Made by a program: the position numbers and the translations under genes. This document shows positions 1-8,064 of a DNA stretch of 34,993 nt, piece by piece; within the stretch, counting starts at the first letter, position 1; every line of letters begins with the position of its first letter. The stretch comes from Sphingomonas sp. PAMC 26605 (GTDB lineage: Bacteria; Pseudomonadota; Alphaproteobacteria; Sphingomonadales; Sphingomonadaceae), in contig NZ_JH584244.1 of assembly GCF_000241485.1 (NCBI RefSeq), forward strand, positions 26,625-61,617, written 5' to 3'. The notes beneath the pieces were generated by a model. It ran no database searches. It was not told the origin of the DNA and was given only the letters and a program-made list of their open reading frames with translations.

Positions 1-360
1 GAATACTGTAATGCGCTACGGTGCCAAGCTCGCCGCAAAAAGCGGCTCCAGCGCGAGGTTGGCCAAGCGATTTGCGGCTGAGTAAGCGATGCGAACGGTC
101 GAATCCCTTATTTATCCGATCGCAGGCAACCCATTGGCCGATGTTCTTGTCGTTCGCGTCAGCGAACGAGAAAGGCCCTTCTCGTCAGGAGCGGATGCAG
201 CCGTCATCCTCAAATGGCCGCTACAGTACCAGGACATAGATTGATGGTAGCAGCTGCCCGGCAGGAGACGCTCAGGTCGAGACATTGGTTTCTCGCAACC
301 AGCAACGCTAACGTGACAATGTCGAAACAGGTAAACCGTAGAGACGCGCGACTTGAAAGA

Positions 361-915
361 CTAACCGCCGAAGCCACCGTGTCCGAAACCGCCGCCAAAG
401 CCTGAGCGCGAGATCACCGCACTCCGCGACTGGACGCGTGCCGGTGCGCGTGCACTCGAATTGAAGGCGTCTGAGCCGACCTGCGTCCGGCCGGTGACAT
501 AATCGCGACTGATCCGGTTGCCTGCGCCACCAAAATAGCTGCCGTCGCGGTCGCGGTACATAGGCGCGCCGCGGTAACCGCCGCCGCCGTTGAGCAACTG
601 CCCGACGACGAAGCCCGTCAGCAGCGGGGTGAAGAAGCTGCCGTTGTTACGCGGCACGCACTGCGCGACGCCATATTGCTCTTCGCAGCTCTGCCGCTCG
701 TTAAAGCGCGGCGCGTTCTGCTCATTCGCCTTTTGCGCCTGGGCATAGGCCGCTTCGCACTGGTCTGCCGGGATCTTGCCCGCGGTACGGCATTCGGAAA
801 CGCTGGTATAGCTCAGCGCATCGACCGGCTTGCTGACGTCGGCGTCGCAGGCGCTGAGCGACAGGCCGGTGCCCGCCATCAACGTCGTCAGCACGATAGA
901 TTGCGATCGCTTCAT
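361..915 (-). CDS. DUF1190 (YgiB/YjfM-like) lipoprotein
   Basis: 184 residues. The N-terminus is a lipoprotein signal with a lipobox around LSLSAC (Cys about residue 23), so the product is probably anchored in the envelope. The middle carries the DUF1190 pattern: a repeated Cys-containing segment with SVSEC, DQCEAAY and QSCEEQYGVAQC, then a glycine/arginine-rich region with YRDRDGSYF, and a Gly-Phe-rich tail. Family knowledge: E. coli YgiB/YjfM proteins of this family sit beside DUF350 proteins and GspS-like ATP-grasp enzymes; their biochemical role is not settled. Here it is the last gene of a three-gene minus-strand operon, 9 nt after the DUF350 gene. The family call is fairly sure, the function unknown. 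Confidence 0.85.
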   Translation of the reverse strand: MKRSQSIVLTTLMAGTGLSLSACDADVSKPVDALSYTSVSECRTAGKIPADQCEAAYAQAQKANEQNAPRFNERQSCEEQYGVAQCVPRNNGSFFTPLLTGFVVGQLLNGGGGYRGAPMYRDRDGSYFGGAGNRISRDYVTGRTQVGSDAFNSSARAPARVQSRSAVISRSGFGGGFGHGGFGG

Positions 916-924
916 CGTCTTCCC

Positions 925-1338
925 TCAGGCGCTCATGCAGGCGGCGTTGAGCAGCCCGACACCGAGCGAAATGCTCGCCATGTAGATCGCGGCGGCCACT
1001 TCGCCGCGCACGATCCGGTCGCTGAAGTCACGCATCGCGACCATGCGCACGATAGTGAAGGCGACGATCTGTATGACGCCGGCGAGAAGTGCCCATACCG
1101 CAAATTCAGGCAGGCTGACGGTATGTTCGAGCGCGGAGGCGAGCGGCAGGATATAGCCGAGCAATGCCGCGCCAAGCGTGATCGCAGCGGCGACATTGCC
1201 CTCGCGGATCAGCGTGCGTTCGTTGTACGGCGTCGCCCACTGATAGATCAATTTGAAAGCGATGGTGAACAGCCCCGCAGCGACGAAAGCGACGAGGAAC
1301 GCAACGACGCTTTGCCCAAAACCATAGGTATCGCTCAT
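925..1338 (-). CDS. DUF350 (YjfL-like) inner-membrane protein
   Basis: 137 residues, strongly hydrophobic, with about four predicted transmembrane segments (roughly residues 8-30, 47-68, 78-100, 112-134). The ordering and the polar loop with NERTLIREGNVAAAITLG match the DUF350/YjfL family, small membrane proteins of unknown activity found with PspA-like and ATP-grasp genes. ATG start at 1338 follows the DUF2491 gene by 10 nt, and its stop is 9 nt before the DUF1190 gene, so all three are very likely cotranscribed. Family assignment is by pattern recognition; the role in membrane or envelope stress is inferred from the cluster. Confidence 0.85.
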   Translation of the reverse strand: MSDTYGFGQSVVAFLVAFVAAGLFTIAFKLIYQWATPYNERTLIREGNVAAAITLGAALLGYILPLASALEHTVSLPEFAVWALLAGVIQIVAFTIVRMVAMRDFSDRIVRGEVAAAIYMASISLGVGLLNAACMSA

Positions 1339-1348
1339 TTTCGTCCCC

Positions 1349-1987
1349 TCACGCGCGAAACTCGCCGAGTTCCAGCGCCATCCCTAGCATGATCTCGAAC
1401 GAAACCTCGCCTGCCTCGTTTTCCTGGTCGATCGCGAGAAGCAGTTCATGGCCATCGCCTTCGACATCGCGCCCGAACAGCATGCAGGTCTGGAAGATCC
1501 GCCGGTCGACTATCCCGTCGCGATCGTCGTGGAGATCTTCCCAAAACGTCACCGGTTCCTGCCGCTCGGCTTCGTCCCCGAACCAGGCGCGGCGATATTC
1601 GGGCAGGCCGGCATCGGTGAAGTTGCGCGCTGAAAGCCGCCCGCGCCATTCCGGGCGCTCGAATGGGCCGGCCGGATAATAGCTTTGCCAAGGTGCAAAC
1701 AGCGTGACGTCGGTCACGTCCTGTCCCTCGCGATCGTTGGTCACCGCTTGGAACATCACGTCGTCGTCGGTGTAGAAACGGTGAATGAAACCGCCGTCGT
1801 CGAGCGCGACCAGGCCCTGTGCAACGATCTGCAGCGTGTCCGAATCGAATGGGAACAGCAAAGCGCCACCAAAACGGCGCCACGCCAAAGGATCGAGCAC
1901 CACGGTGCGGCCGATCGTCACGTTGCGGATCGCGGACAGGCCGGGCTCCATCGCGACTGGCTTGCGCCCGAACAGGCGGTCGAACAT
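1349..1987 (-). CDS. DUF2491 (YjfK-like) protein
   Basis: 212 residues from the ATG at 1987 (MFDRLFGRK). The reading frame stays open further upstream, but that part overlaps the divergent DUF2170 gene and has shadow-like composition, so I place the start at 1987. The protein is soluble, acidic, without a signal peptide. Segments such as WQSYYPAGPFERPEWRG and DEAERQEPVTFWEDLHDD fit the DUF2491/YjfK family. It heads the minus-strand half of the yjf-like cluster, divergent from the DUF2170 gene across about 110 nt. Function unknown in the family; a cytoplasmic role in the PspA/ATP-grasp pathway is inference only. Confidence 0.82.
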   Translation of the reverse strand: MFDRLFGRKPVAMEPGLSAIRNVTIGRTVVLDPLAWRRFGGALLFPFDSDTLQIVAQGLVALDDGGFIHRFYTDDDVMFQAVTNDREGQDVTDVTLFAPWQSYYPAGPFERPEWRGRLSARNFTDAGLPEYRRAWFGDEAERQEPVTFWEDLHDDRDGIVDRRIFQTCMLFGRDVEGDGHELLLAIDQENEAGEVSFEIMLGMALELGEFRA

Positions 1988-2099
1988 CCCATATCCTCGG
2001 CTGGTGCTTGAGCGCCCGCTTAGAACAATCGGGCGACCCCCGCTAGCGTGCGTTGGCGGAAGCCTTATGTATGCGGCAGAATCTGGGAGAGCTTGTGCC
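1988..2099. promoter_or_regulatory. Divergent promoter region of the yjf-like cluster
   Basis: These 112 nt separate the start of the DUF2491 gene (minus) from the DUF2170 gene (plus) and must hold both promoters. The plus-strand gene has a good Shine-Dalgarno run GGGAGAG about 8 nt before its ATG. TTGGCG at about 2053 with GCAGAAT 17 nt later is a weak plus-strand -35/-10 candidate. No clear operator palindrome was seen. Confidence 0.4.
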
Positions 2100-2531
2100 A
2101 TGACCGATACCGCCTGGACCATTCGCACGCTGAAGGCCGCGCTCGACGAAAGTGCTGCCGTCCGTGCTGGGGAACTCGGCCTGCGCATCGTGGAAGGCGC
2201 CGACCCCGTACTGCTCGTCACGCTGCACCAGCACGGCGACCTCGAAGCGTTCGTCAACGTCAGCGAGGCGCAGATCGCGGCGTCGGTGCTGCTGTGGCCG
2301 TGCGACGAGCAGTCCGATCGCGCCGGCTTCAACGAATTCCTGCTCAAGGCGCAAAAGCTGGTGCCCTTGTCGAACTTCGGCATCGCGACGGTCGATGGTC
2401 GCGATTTCTACGAGCTGTTCGGCGAGTTAGCGACCAACACGCCGCTGCATACGATCGAGACCGAACTGCGGGCGCTGGCCGACAATGCCATCGACGCCGC
2501 GACCGAGCTGCGGGCCGCGTTCGCCGCCTGA
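2100..2531 (+). CDS. DUF2170 (YjfI-like) protein
   Basis: 143 residues from the ATG at 2100, which has GGGAG upstream; the frame is open further 5' but runs antisense into the DUF2491 gene. The sequence (TLHQHGDLEAFVNVSEAQI, NEFLLKAQKLVPLSNFGI, DGRDFYELFGEL) fits the DUF2170/YjfI family, small cytoplasmic proteins always found next to PspA-like coiled-coil genes. It is first in a plus-strand operon with the PspA-like gene (25 nt later) and the ATP-grasp gene. Family recognised with good confidence; no catalytic motif visible and no known enzymatic activity. Confidence 0.83.
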   Translation: MTDTAWTIRTLKAALDESAAVRAGELGLRIVEGADPVLLVTLHQHGDLEAFVNVSEAQIAASVLLWPCDEQSDRAGFNEFLLKAQKLVPLSNFGIATVDGRDFYELFGELATNTPLHTIETELRALADNAIDAATELRAAFAA

Positions 2532-2556
2532 CCCTTTTCGCTGGAGTACATTTGAA

Positions 2557-3282
2557 ATGGCTATCTGGAGCAAATTGTTCACGCTCGGTCGCGTCGGCGC
2601 CAACGAAGCCGCTAGCGCCGTCGTCGATGCCAACGCCCTAAGGATCCTCGACCAGGAAATCCGCGACGCCGACAAGGCGCAGGGCAAGGCGCGCGACGAT
2701 CTCGCCGGGCTCGTTGCACGGCGCCGCATCCTCGAGACTGAGGTCGAGAGCTTTCGCGCCCAGGCGACGAAGTATGAGACATCCGCACGGCTGGCGATAG
2801 AGAAGGGCGACATGGATCTCGCGCGCCAGGTCGCGCAGCGTGTCGCCGATCTCGAGCAGGACATCGCGATGAAAGCGCCGCAGGTCGAGGAGATGCGTGC
2901 CGCCGAAGACAATATTCACAAGGCGGTCGCTGCAACTGATCGCAAGATCGAACAGCTCCGCCGCGAGGTTGAGGTCGTCAAGGTCAACGAGTCGGTGCAG
3001 AAGGCACAGGCGACGGTCGCTGCCAGCGGTGCTGGCTCCTCGCTCGGCTCGGCCGCTCAGAGCCTCGCGCGCATTCGCGAGCGCCAAGCGATCCGCGGCG
3101 AGACGATCCGCGCTGCCGGCGAACTCGAGGATCGCCGCACCGGTGCCGACCTCGACGAGAAGCTCCGCTTGGCCGGGATCACGCCGGGACACTCCTCCGC
3201 GGACGATGTGCTCGCGCGCCTGAGCCCGCCCAAGCCGACGCTGCAGATCGAGCAGCGCGACGACACCGCGCGCGACTCCTGA
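2557..3282 (+). CDS. PspA/IM30-family coiled-coil protein (YjfJ-like)
   Basis: 241 residues from the ATG at 2557 (MAIWSKLFTLGR). The N-terminus has the amphipathic-helix character of PspA/IM30 proteins, and residues about 25-170 form long heptad-rich helices (RILDQEIRDADKAQGKARDD, QVAQRVADLEQDIAMKAPQV). PspA-family proteins polymerise on the inner face of damaged membranes and help keep them sealed. The C-terminal third is less regular. The gene follows the DUF2170 gene and precedes the ATP-grasp gene by 3 nt, as in the E. coli yjfI-yjfJ-yjfC order. Assignment to the PspA superfamily is solid; involvement in envelope stress here is inferred. Confidence 0.88.
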   Translation: MAIWSKLFTLGRVGANEAASAVVDANALRILDQEIRDADKAQGKARDDLAGLVARRRILETEVESFRAQATKYETSARLAIEKGDMDLARQVAQRVADLEQDIAMKAPQVEEMRAAEDNIHKAVAATDRKIEQLRREVEVVKVNESVQKAQATVAASGAGSSLGSAAQSLARIRERQAIRGETIRAAGELEDRRTGADLDEKLRLAGITPGHSSADDVLARLSPPKPTLQIEQRDDTARDS

Positions 3283-3285
3283 GGC

Positions 3286-4449
3286 GTGCGGCGTCTCGCA
3301 CTTCCGCCGCGCCCCGACTGGCGCGACAAGGCCGATGCGATCGGCTTCGTCTATCACGATGCGGACGGGGCGGCCTATTGGGACGAGGGCACTGCTTACG
3401 CCTTCACGCTGCGCGAGATCGACGAGGATATCGAGCCCGCCGCGGCAGAGTTGCATGCGATGTGTCTCGATCTGGTCGAGGCGGCGGTTCGCGACGCGGA
3501 AATGCTGACCCGGCTGGCCATTCCGGCCGCGCAGCATGACTTTGTGGCGCAAAGCTGGCGCGAGCGTCAGCCGTCGCTTTATGGGCGCTTCGACTTTGCC
3601 TATGACGGCGCTGGTCCGGCCAAGCTCTACGAATATAATGCCGACACGCCAACCTCGGTGTTCGAGTGCGCGACGTTCCAATGGCTCTGGCTCGAGGAGT
3701 TGATCGCCAGTGGCGCGCTCCCGGCCGGCGCCGACCAGTTCAACAGCCTGTTCGACAAGCTACGCGCACGTTTCGCGGCGATCTTCCCGCTGGGCGGCTT
3801 CGTGCATTTCGCCGCGGACGGCAGTGCGATCGAGGATCGCCAGACCGTCCGCTTCTTCGAGGATCTGGCGAGCCAGGCCGGACTCGACCCGAAATTCGTC
3901 GAGATGAAGGATATAGGGTTCAATGCGGCGGGTCGTTTCGTCGATGCGGAGAATTTCGAGCTTCAGGCGGCATTCAAGCTCTACCCGTGGGAGATGATGT
4001 TCCGCGAGCCGTATGCGGTAAACCTCGCCAAAGCGGGCGTCCGTTGGATCGAGCCGCCGTGGAAGGCGATCCTGTCGAACAAGGGACTGCTGCCATTGCT
4101 GTGGGAGCGCCATGCGGGCCATCCCAACCTCTTGCCGGCCTTTTTCGACGATGATCCCGCGGCGGCGACACTTGGGGCGAACTATGTGCGCAAGCCGCTC
4201 TTTTCACGCGAGGGCGCCAACGTCGCTGTCACCCGCGATGGGGTCGAGGGAACCGTGCTAGACGAGGGCTATGGCGCGGAAGGCTTCATACGCCAGGCGT
4301 TTCATCCCGCGCCGATTTTCGATGGTCGTCATGTCGTGATTGGCGCGTGGATCGTGGGTGACGAACCTGCGGGCATCGGCCTTCGCGAGGATGATGCACT
4401 CGTCACTCGCAACCTTGCCCGGTTCGTGCCACACTTCATCGAAGGCTGA
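3286..4449 (+). CDS. Glutathionylspermidine synthase-like ATP-grasp protein (YjfC/YgiC-like)
   Basis: 387 residues, GTG start at 3286 just after the stop of the PspA-like gene. The layout matches the GspS C-terminal ATP-grasp family: an N-terminal DxxYWDEGTAYAF segment, RFDFAYDGAGPAKLYEYNADTP around residues 103-125, KLYPWEMMFREPYAV, KAILSNKGLLPLLWERHAGHPNL, YVRKPLFSREGANV, and a C-terminal IGAWIVGDEPAGIGLREDD. Family knowledge: these enzymes join peptides or polyamines by ATP-dependent amide ligation; E. coli YgiC and YjfC are the stand-alone forms with unproven substrates. Length and motifs look intact. Tight spacing means it is cotranscribed with the PspA-like gene, suggesting a peptide-tagging step tied to membrane stress (inference). 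Confidence 0.9.
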   Translation: MRRLALPPRPDWRDKADAIGFVYHDADGAAYWDEGTAYAFTLREIDEDIEPAAAELHAMCLDLVEAAVRDAEMLTRLAIPAAQHDFVAQSWRERQPSLYGRFDFAYDGAGPAKLYEYNADTPTSVFECATFQWLWLEELIASGALPAGADQFNSLFDKLRARFAAIFPLGGFVHFAADGSAIEDRQTVRFFEDLASQAGLDPKFVEMKDIGFNAAGRFVDAENFELQAAFKLYPWEMMFREPYAVNLAKAGVRWIEPPWKAILSNKGLLPLLWERHAGHPNLLPAFFDDDPAAATLGANYVRKPLFSREGANVAVTRDGVEGTVLDEGYGAEGFIRQAFHPAPIFDGRHVVIGAWIVGDEPAGIGLREDDALVTRNLARFVPHFIEG

Positions 4450-4862
4450 ACACCAGGTTTGGCTCAACCGTCGTTGTTTGACGCGACGCTGGTATAATCG
4501 TGACACCTACATTTGGCAGCAAAAACTGTAAGGTCGCCATTCTTTCCGGGTTTCAAGTAGCGGGCTTTCAACGATCTCAGACATAGCGCCCCAATGCCTC
4601 ACCGGATTAGTAGTGGCTCAGCATCGGCAACGCTATTGCCCCCTCCGAAATTAGCTGATGAAGTCAGCTCATCGCCGCGTGCGGCCCAACACCTTGCAAC
4701 TTCAACGTGGCGAGACGACCTGTGCGCACCGCGCATCAGTTGGCTTGGTTTGAGCGCGCTTTAGCTGTCTGATAATAGCGATCGTGCTGATCCACGTTTC
4801 TGTTACGTTGGCGGTGATTTTTACGACGTGCTCGCTACATCCCTGCTGGGAAGGAAAAAACA
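4450..4862. promoter_or_regulatory. Intergenic region ahead of the MucR-like gene
   Basis: About 410 nt without a convincing gene. A perfect inverted repeat AGCTGA-TGAAG-TCAGCT lies at 4653-4669 and could be an operator. A weak promoter candidate is TTTGAG at 4749 with GATAAT at 4771 (16-nt spacer) for the MucR-like gene. No poly-T terminator is clear after the ATP-grasp gene. Confidence 0.35.
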
Positions 4863-5360
4863 TTGACTGACGAAACTTTAAATACCGTCGAACTGGCTAC
4901 CGAATTGACGATGGCATGGCTGTCGAACCCGAACACGCGCACGTCGGCGGAGGATGTGCCGGCATTCTTGAAGTCGATGCATGACGCAGTGATCGGCCTC
5001 TCGACTGCCTCGGTCGAAGCCCCAACCGAAGACGCTGCTCCTGAATTTATAGCGGTGGTCACTGCGCGAAAGTCGTTAGCCAATCCCGATGTCATCATCT
5101 CGATGATCGACGGCAAGCCCTACAAGACGCTGACGCGTCATCTCACCACCAACGGTTTGACGCCTGCCGAATATCGTGCGCGCTATGGCCTGAAGGCCGA
5201 TTATCCGATGACTGCGCCGTCCTACTCGGCAATGCGTCGTGATATGGCCAAGAAGATCGGTCTAGGCCGAAAGCCGGGCCTGAAAGCTCCTGTGAAGGGC
5301 GAGGCTCATGCATCGGAACCGAAGCGCGGTCGGCCGGCGAAGGTGGTCGATCCTGCTTGA
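4863..5360 (+). CDS. MucR/Ros-family transcriptional regulator, zinc ligands lost
   Basis: 165 residues, TTG start at 4863 supported by the Shine-Dalgarno GGAAGGA a few bases upstream. The family core is clear: LANPDVIISMIDGKPYKTLT, RHLTTNGLTPAEYRARYGL, ADYPMTAPSYSAMRRDMAKKIGLGRKPG. MucR/Ros proteins are alphaproteobacterial DNA-binding repressors with a single prokaryotic zinc finger. Typical members have Cys in the IxCLEDG segment and two His after it (RHLxxHYG). Here the Cys position reads Ser (IISMIDG) and the second His position reads Asn (TTNG), leaving only Asp and one His. Zinc-free Ros homologues are known, so it may still fold. The start is ATG-less, so translation may be modest. 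Confidence 0.88.
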   Translation: MTDETLNTVELATELTMAWLSNPNTRTSAEDVPAFLKSMHDAVIGLSTASVEAPTEDAAPEFIAVVTARKSLANPDVIISMIDGKPYKTLTRHLTTNGLTPAEYRARYGLKADYPMTAPSYSAMRRDMAKKIGLGRKPGLKAPVKGEAHASEPKRGRPAKVVDPA

Positions 5361-5504
5361 AGCGACAGGCGGCGAGCGTGCGGTCATGTTCGCCGCCAGC
5401 TGAAAAGCCGACTGGTTGGGGCTCACTATTTGCTACCATTTAACGCGGTTGCTCCCCGCTCCCTGACCTGTCGTTCGACCTCCAGAAGCTGTTAGGAACG
5501 GGCG

Positions 5505-5918
5505 ATGGATAGCAGCTATGATCACGCCTTTGAGATCCCGACTGTAGACGACTACCAACGGCTGCGCGTCGCCGCAGGGCTGACCCCCCGAAGCAAGGAG
5601 GCTGCAGGGGCCGGTTTACCCAACACGGTCGTCGCTGTCGTAGTTCGCCATGTAGGACGTGCGGTCGGCATGGGTCGCGCTATCGGCGACGGGCTGTTTT
5701 ACCAGATTGTGGATATCGCAGTTGAACCCCAACATCAGGGACAGGGCCTTGGGAAAACGATCGTGTCGAATCTCATGGAGGGACTTCGGCGGGTAGCGCC
5801 TGCCGAAGCCTATGTAAGCCTGATCGCCGACGGTGAAGCCAATAAACTTTACGCTCAATACGGCTTCATTCCGACCGCGCCTGCATCAATTGGCATGTCG
5901 CAATGGATCGGCCGATAG
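5505..5918 (+). CDS. GNAT-family N-acetyltransferase
   Basis: 137 residues, ATG at 5505 with AGGAACG about 6 nt upstream. The acetyl-CoA binding signature is clear: IVDIAVEPQHQGQGLGKTIV (motif A with QxxGxGLG, about residues 76-92), then ANKLYAQYGFIPTAP (motif B). GNAT enzymes transfer an acyl group from acyl-CoA to an amine; the substrate cannot be read from the sequence. The gene stands alone between the MucR-like gene and a damaged secreted-protein gene. Intact by length for a small GNAT. Confidence 0.88.
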   Translation: MDSSYDHAFEIPTVDDYQRLRVAAGLTPRSKEAAGAGLPNTVVAVVVRHVGRAVGMGRAIGDGLFYQIVDIAVEPQHQGQGLGKTIVSNLMEGLRRVAPAEAYVSLIADGEANKLYAQYGFIPTAPASIGMSQWIGR

Positions 5919-5967
5919 CGTTTGGACATACTCCATGGGGTAAAGGAGGCCGGTGCAGGGCCCGCTA

Positions 5968-6363
5968 TCAGCTCGCCGAAGGGCAGCTTGAGACCGTGAC
6001 CGGTGTCAACGTCCGTCCGTCGGCGGTTTCGATGGCATAGCGAATAGCGCCGCCGTGGCTGACGAGGTCGGTGACGTTATGCTGTTTGCAGGTGCCGGCT
6101 GTGAGGCCGCGTGCGAAGGCACCTTCGGGAAAGTTTATTGGCGCGCCCGGAGCGAGCTTGACGTCCACCTCGATTGTTCGCCCGTCTGCCTTGGCGCCGG
6201 TGAGCGTGCTGTAGGATCCGAGTTGGAGCGGTGCCATGGCGTTCAGTACAGTCGCCGTAAGATCTGCCCGATGCTCAGGCGTATCGGCTGCCGCGGGATG
6301 TCAAATCATCTTCATCCCGGTAATCACGGTAGCGACCGCCAAACCAATCATCCATTTTGCCAT
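5968..6363 (-). pseudogene. Small secreted protein of unknown function, interrupted by TGA after its signal peptide
   Basis: The open frame starting at the ATG at 6237 gives 89 residues (MAPLQLGSYSTLTGAK...), but that ATG has no Shine-Dalgarno. In the same frame an upstream ATG at 6363, preceded by AGGGG with 7-nt spacing, encodes a 20-residue signal-like start (MAKWMIGLAVATVITGMKMI) followed directly by TGA at 6303-6301. Reading then continues HPAAADTPEHRADLTATVLN into the 89-residue frame without further stops. This looks like an exported protein of about 131 residues whose signal peptide end acquired a nonsense codon. The mature part has two Cys (TAGTCK, VSSCPS). Family not recognised. Alternatively the short downstream frame is translated from an internal start. 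Confidence 0.5.
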
Positions 6364-6728
6364 ATCAAAACCCCTGCTGCTCGCTCAAGAACCGTTAATG
6401 GAAGAAGGTAAAATCTCCTTTGTGGGTCATGGTAAAAGCAGGTTCGGCACAACGAACGCCGCACCTGCTCGCAAACTGCTCGCGTTTCCATATTAGGCAA
6501 TGCACGCGGTAATCTCGGATACGAAATGGTAGGAACTGTAATTCTCAGGCACCTGGCGATGGGCCGAAAACGACGGTTTCTGGTCGCTAGCGAAATGGCT
6601 GCTCTGGAACGCAATTATGGCGTTAGCGACCGCGAGCACTTTTCCGGTTTGGCCGTGGCACCGATAATCTCCCGACTAGCTGTTCAGATGATCACGCTTG
6701 CGGCCAAACCCGTTCGGAAGCGACCTGC
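6364..6728. other. Intergenic stretch without recognisable gene
   Basis: About 365 nt between the damaged secreted-protein gene and the end of the next minus-strand gene. Short open frames exist on the plus strand, but their composition is shadow-like and none has a good ribosome binding site or a recognisable motif. I see no RNA gene or strong repeat here. Confidence 0.4.
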
Positions 6729-7265
6729 TCAGGGCAACCGTACCCGATCCAGTCCGACGTTGGGTGAGCGCCTGTTTTGCACGTGCCGAGCGTTTAGTAT
6801 CCAAGTCTCCAGTTCAGCATCGGTCGCCGAAAGAACTTTCGTGGGGATGTCTAAGCGCCTCTGTGTCGCGCCGGCAATTACACGCACGCGCAAATAGCGA
6901 AAGCTCCGATTTCCCGATTTTTTGACGATAAATTCGATAGCGATCACATCGTTCCAGCTAAATTCTTGCCGCCCTGCTAATCTTTGCACAGTAATACCGG
7001 AAGATTTCGCCGCAAATGCGATGCCGTCGCTAAGGAGAATTAGCATAAGACGGACGCACGAGAACCAGACGATCCCGATGAGAGTGAGTGCAACTGCCCA
7101 GCGACCGACCGGACCGATTATATAAAGTGTTCCCACGAAAATACCGAAAACATGGCCGCTGGTGATATGCTGATCGAACGTGACCGCCAGAATTAAAGGC
7201 GTGGCAATCAGCGCAAGCACTAAATGCTTAATTATCGCGTATTTCGAATAAGACAATTGATACAT
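6729..7265 (-). CDS. Membrane protein of unknown function with a PH-like cytoplasmic domain
   Basis: About 178 residues from the ATG at 7265 (a TTG two codons earlier is also possible). Two hydrophobic stretches in the N-terminal half (about residues 13-35 and 42-78) are followed by SSGITVQRLAGRQEFSWNDVIAIEF and FRYLRVRVIAG, a pattern of short strands seen in membrane-anchored PH-like domains (for example bPH/YdbT-type). That domain call is tentative. The gene is noticeably less GC-rich than its neighbours. It has no evident operon partner. Function unknown. Confidence 0.6.
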   Translation of the reverse strand: MYQLSYSKYAIIKHLVLALIATPLILAVTFDQHITSGHVFGIFVGTLYIIGPVGRWAVALTLIGIVWFSCVRLMLILLSDGIAFAAKSSGITVQRLAGRQEFSWNDVIAIEFIVKKSGNRSFRYLRVRVIAGATQRRLDIPTKVLSATDAELETWILNARHVQNRRSPNVGLDRVRLP

Positions 7266-7411
7266 AAGCAAGGTCTCAAGCGGGAGCTCAGTCTATCGGC
7301 TAAAACATCAACGTCTGGTTAAATCGTGCGCCTTGGCGGGTACGATCAACGGGAAATGTTCGTTTCCAGCGCCTTGCTTCGCGGCGGCGTACAGAATCCG
7401 ACTCCGACAGG

Positions 7412-7867
7412 TTAGCGACGCATTTCGAACCAGTCGGTCGCATCCTCACCGTACAGCAGCAGTATCGCCAACGCCTCTACGGCGAGTTGCAGCGTTGAGG
7501 TTGCGATGATGGCCGTGTCATGCTGCGCCATCGGGTGGATCAGTCCTGCGCCGCGAAGGAAGGCCACGCTAGTTACGACGCCGAGCAGCCACCGGACCGC
7601 CAGCGCATTGCGCGCATCGCGCGACGCCGCAAAGAACACCAGCAGCATCAGGAGCACGGCAAAGCCCAGGCCGACGGCTCGGACGATCTGGATACGCATC
7701 ACCAACGTTGCCATGGCCGCAGGCGCAATCGGAAAGGCGAAGGACATCGTGCGGCTGGCATAATAAGCCAGCGCCGCCGAAAGCATGAGGCTCATCGCAA
7801 ACAAGCCTGCGAACAGACGGATTGAAGGGGACGTCGCCACGGTGCCTGCTCCGATCCGCGACATCAT
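7412..7867 (-). CDS. Four-helix membrane protein, unknown function
   Basis: 151 residues, ATG at 7867 (a second ATG follows directly). Four hydrophobic segments are visible: about residues 18-36, 44-82 (long, possibly with a kink), 93-112 and 121-140. The end is charged (GEDATDWFEMRR). No family recognised with confidence; it resembles small uncharacterised sphingomonad membrane proteins. It stands alone, 140 nt from the preceding gene start. The ribosome binding site is weak, so the start may differ. Confidence 0.6.
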   Translation of the reverse strand: MMSRIGAGTVATSPSIRLFAGLFAMSLMLSAALAYYASRTMSFAFPIAPAAMATLVMRIQIVRAVGLGFAVLLMLLVFFAASRDARNALAVRWLLGVVTSVAFLRGAGLIHPMAQHDTAIIATSTLQLAVEALAILLLYGEDATDWFEMRR

Positions 7868-8064
7868 CCGCGCGGCATAGCGCGTCTAGCGCGCCAATGC
7901 CTTCCCAGCCTTTAACACCGCGCCGTCTGCATCGACTTTTTTGCGCAGGTGCCGGACGTTCTACGTCAGCCATACTGGTGAACTTCCGTCGCCGCAGCAT
8001 CGGGTAGCATCGCCCCGATACCTACTTGCTCGTCCTTGCGCCTGACTCCAGCTCACCGCCGTGA

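Noticed and set aside
1144..1154. GGCAGGATATA, a second T-border-like string
   Set aside because: It lies inside the DUF350 coding sequence (codons for Gly-Tyr-Ile-Leu-Pro on the minus strand), has no adjacent inverted repeat and is far from the relaxase genes. It shows that the short core alone can occur by chance.
2638..3681. 347-codon open frame on the minus strand
   Set aside because: Antisense shadow of the PspA-like and ATP-grasp genes, which are both well supported by family motifs and operon spacing.
6526..6897. 123-codon open frame on the plus strand
   Set aside because: No ribosome binding site of note, no domain, and its second half is antisense to the membrane-protein gene at 6729-7265.
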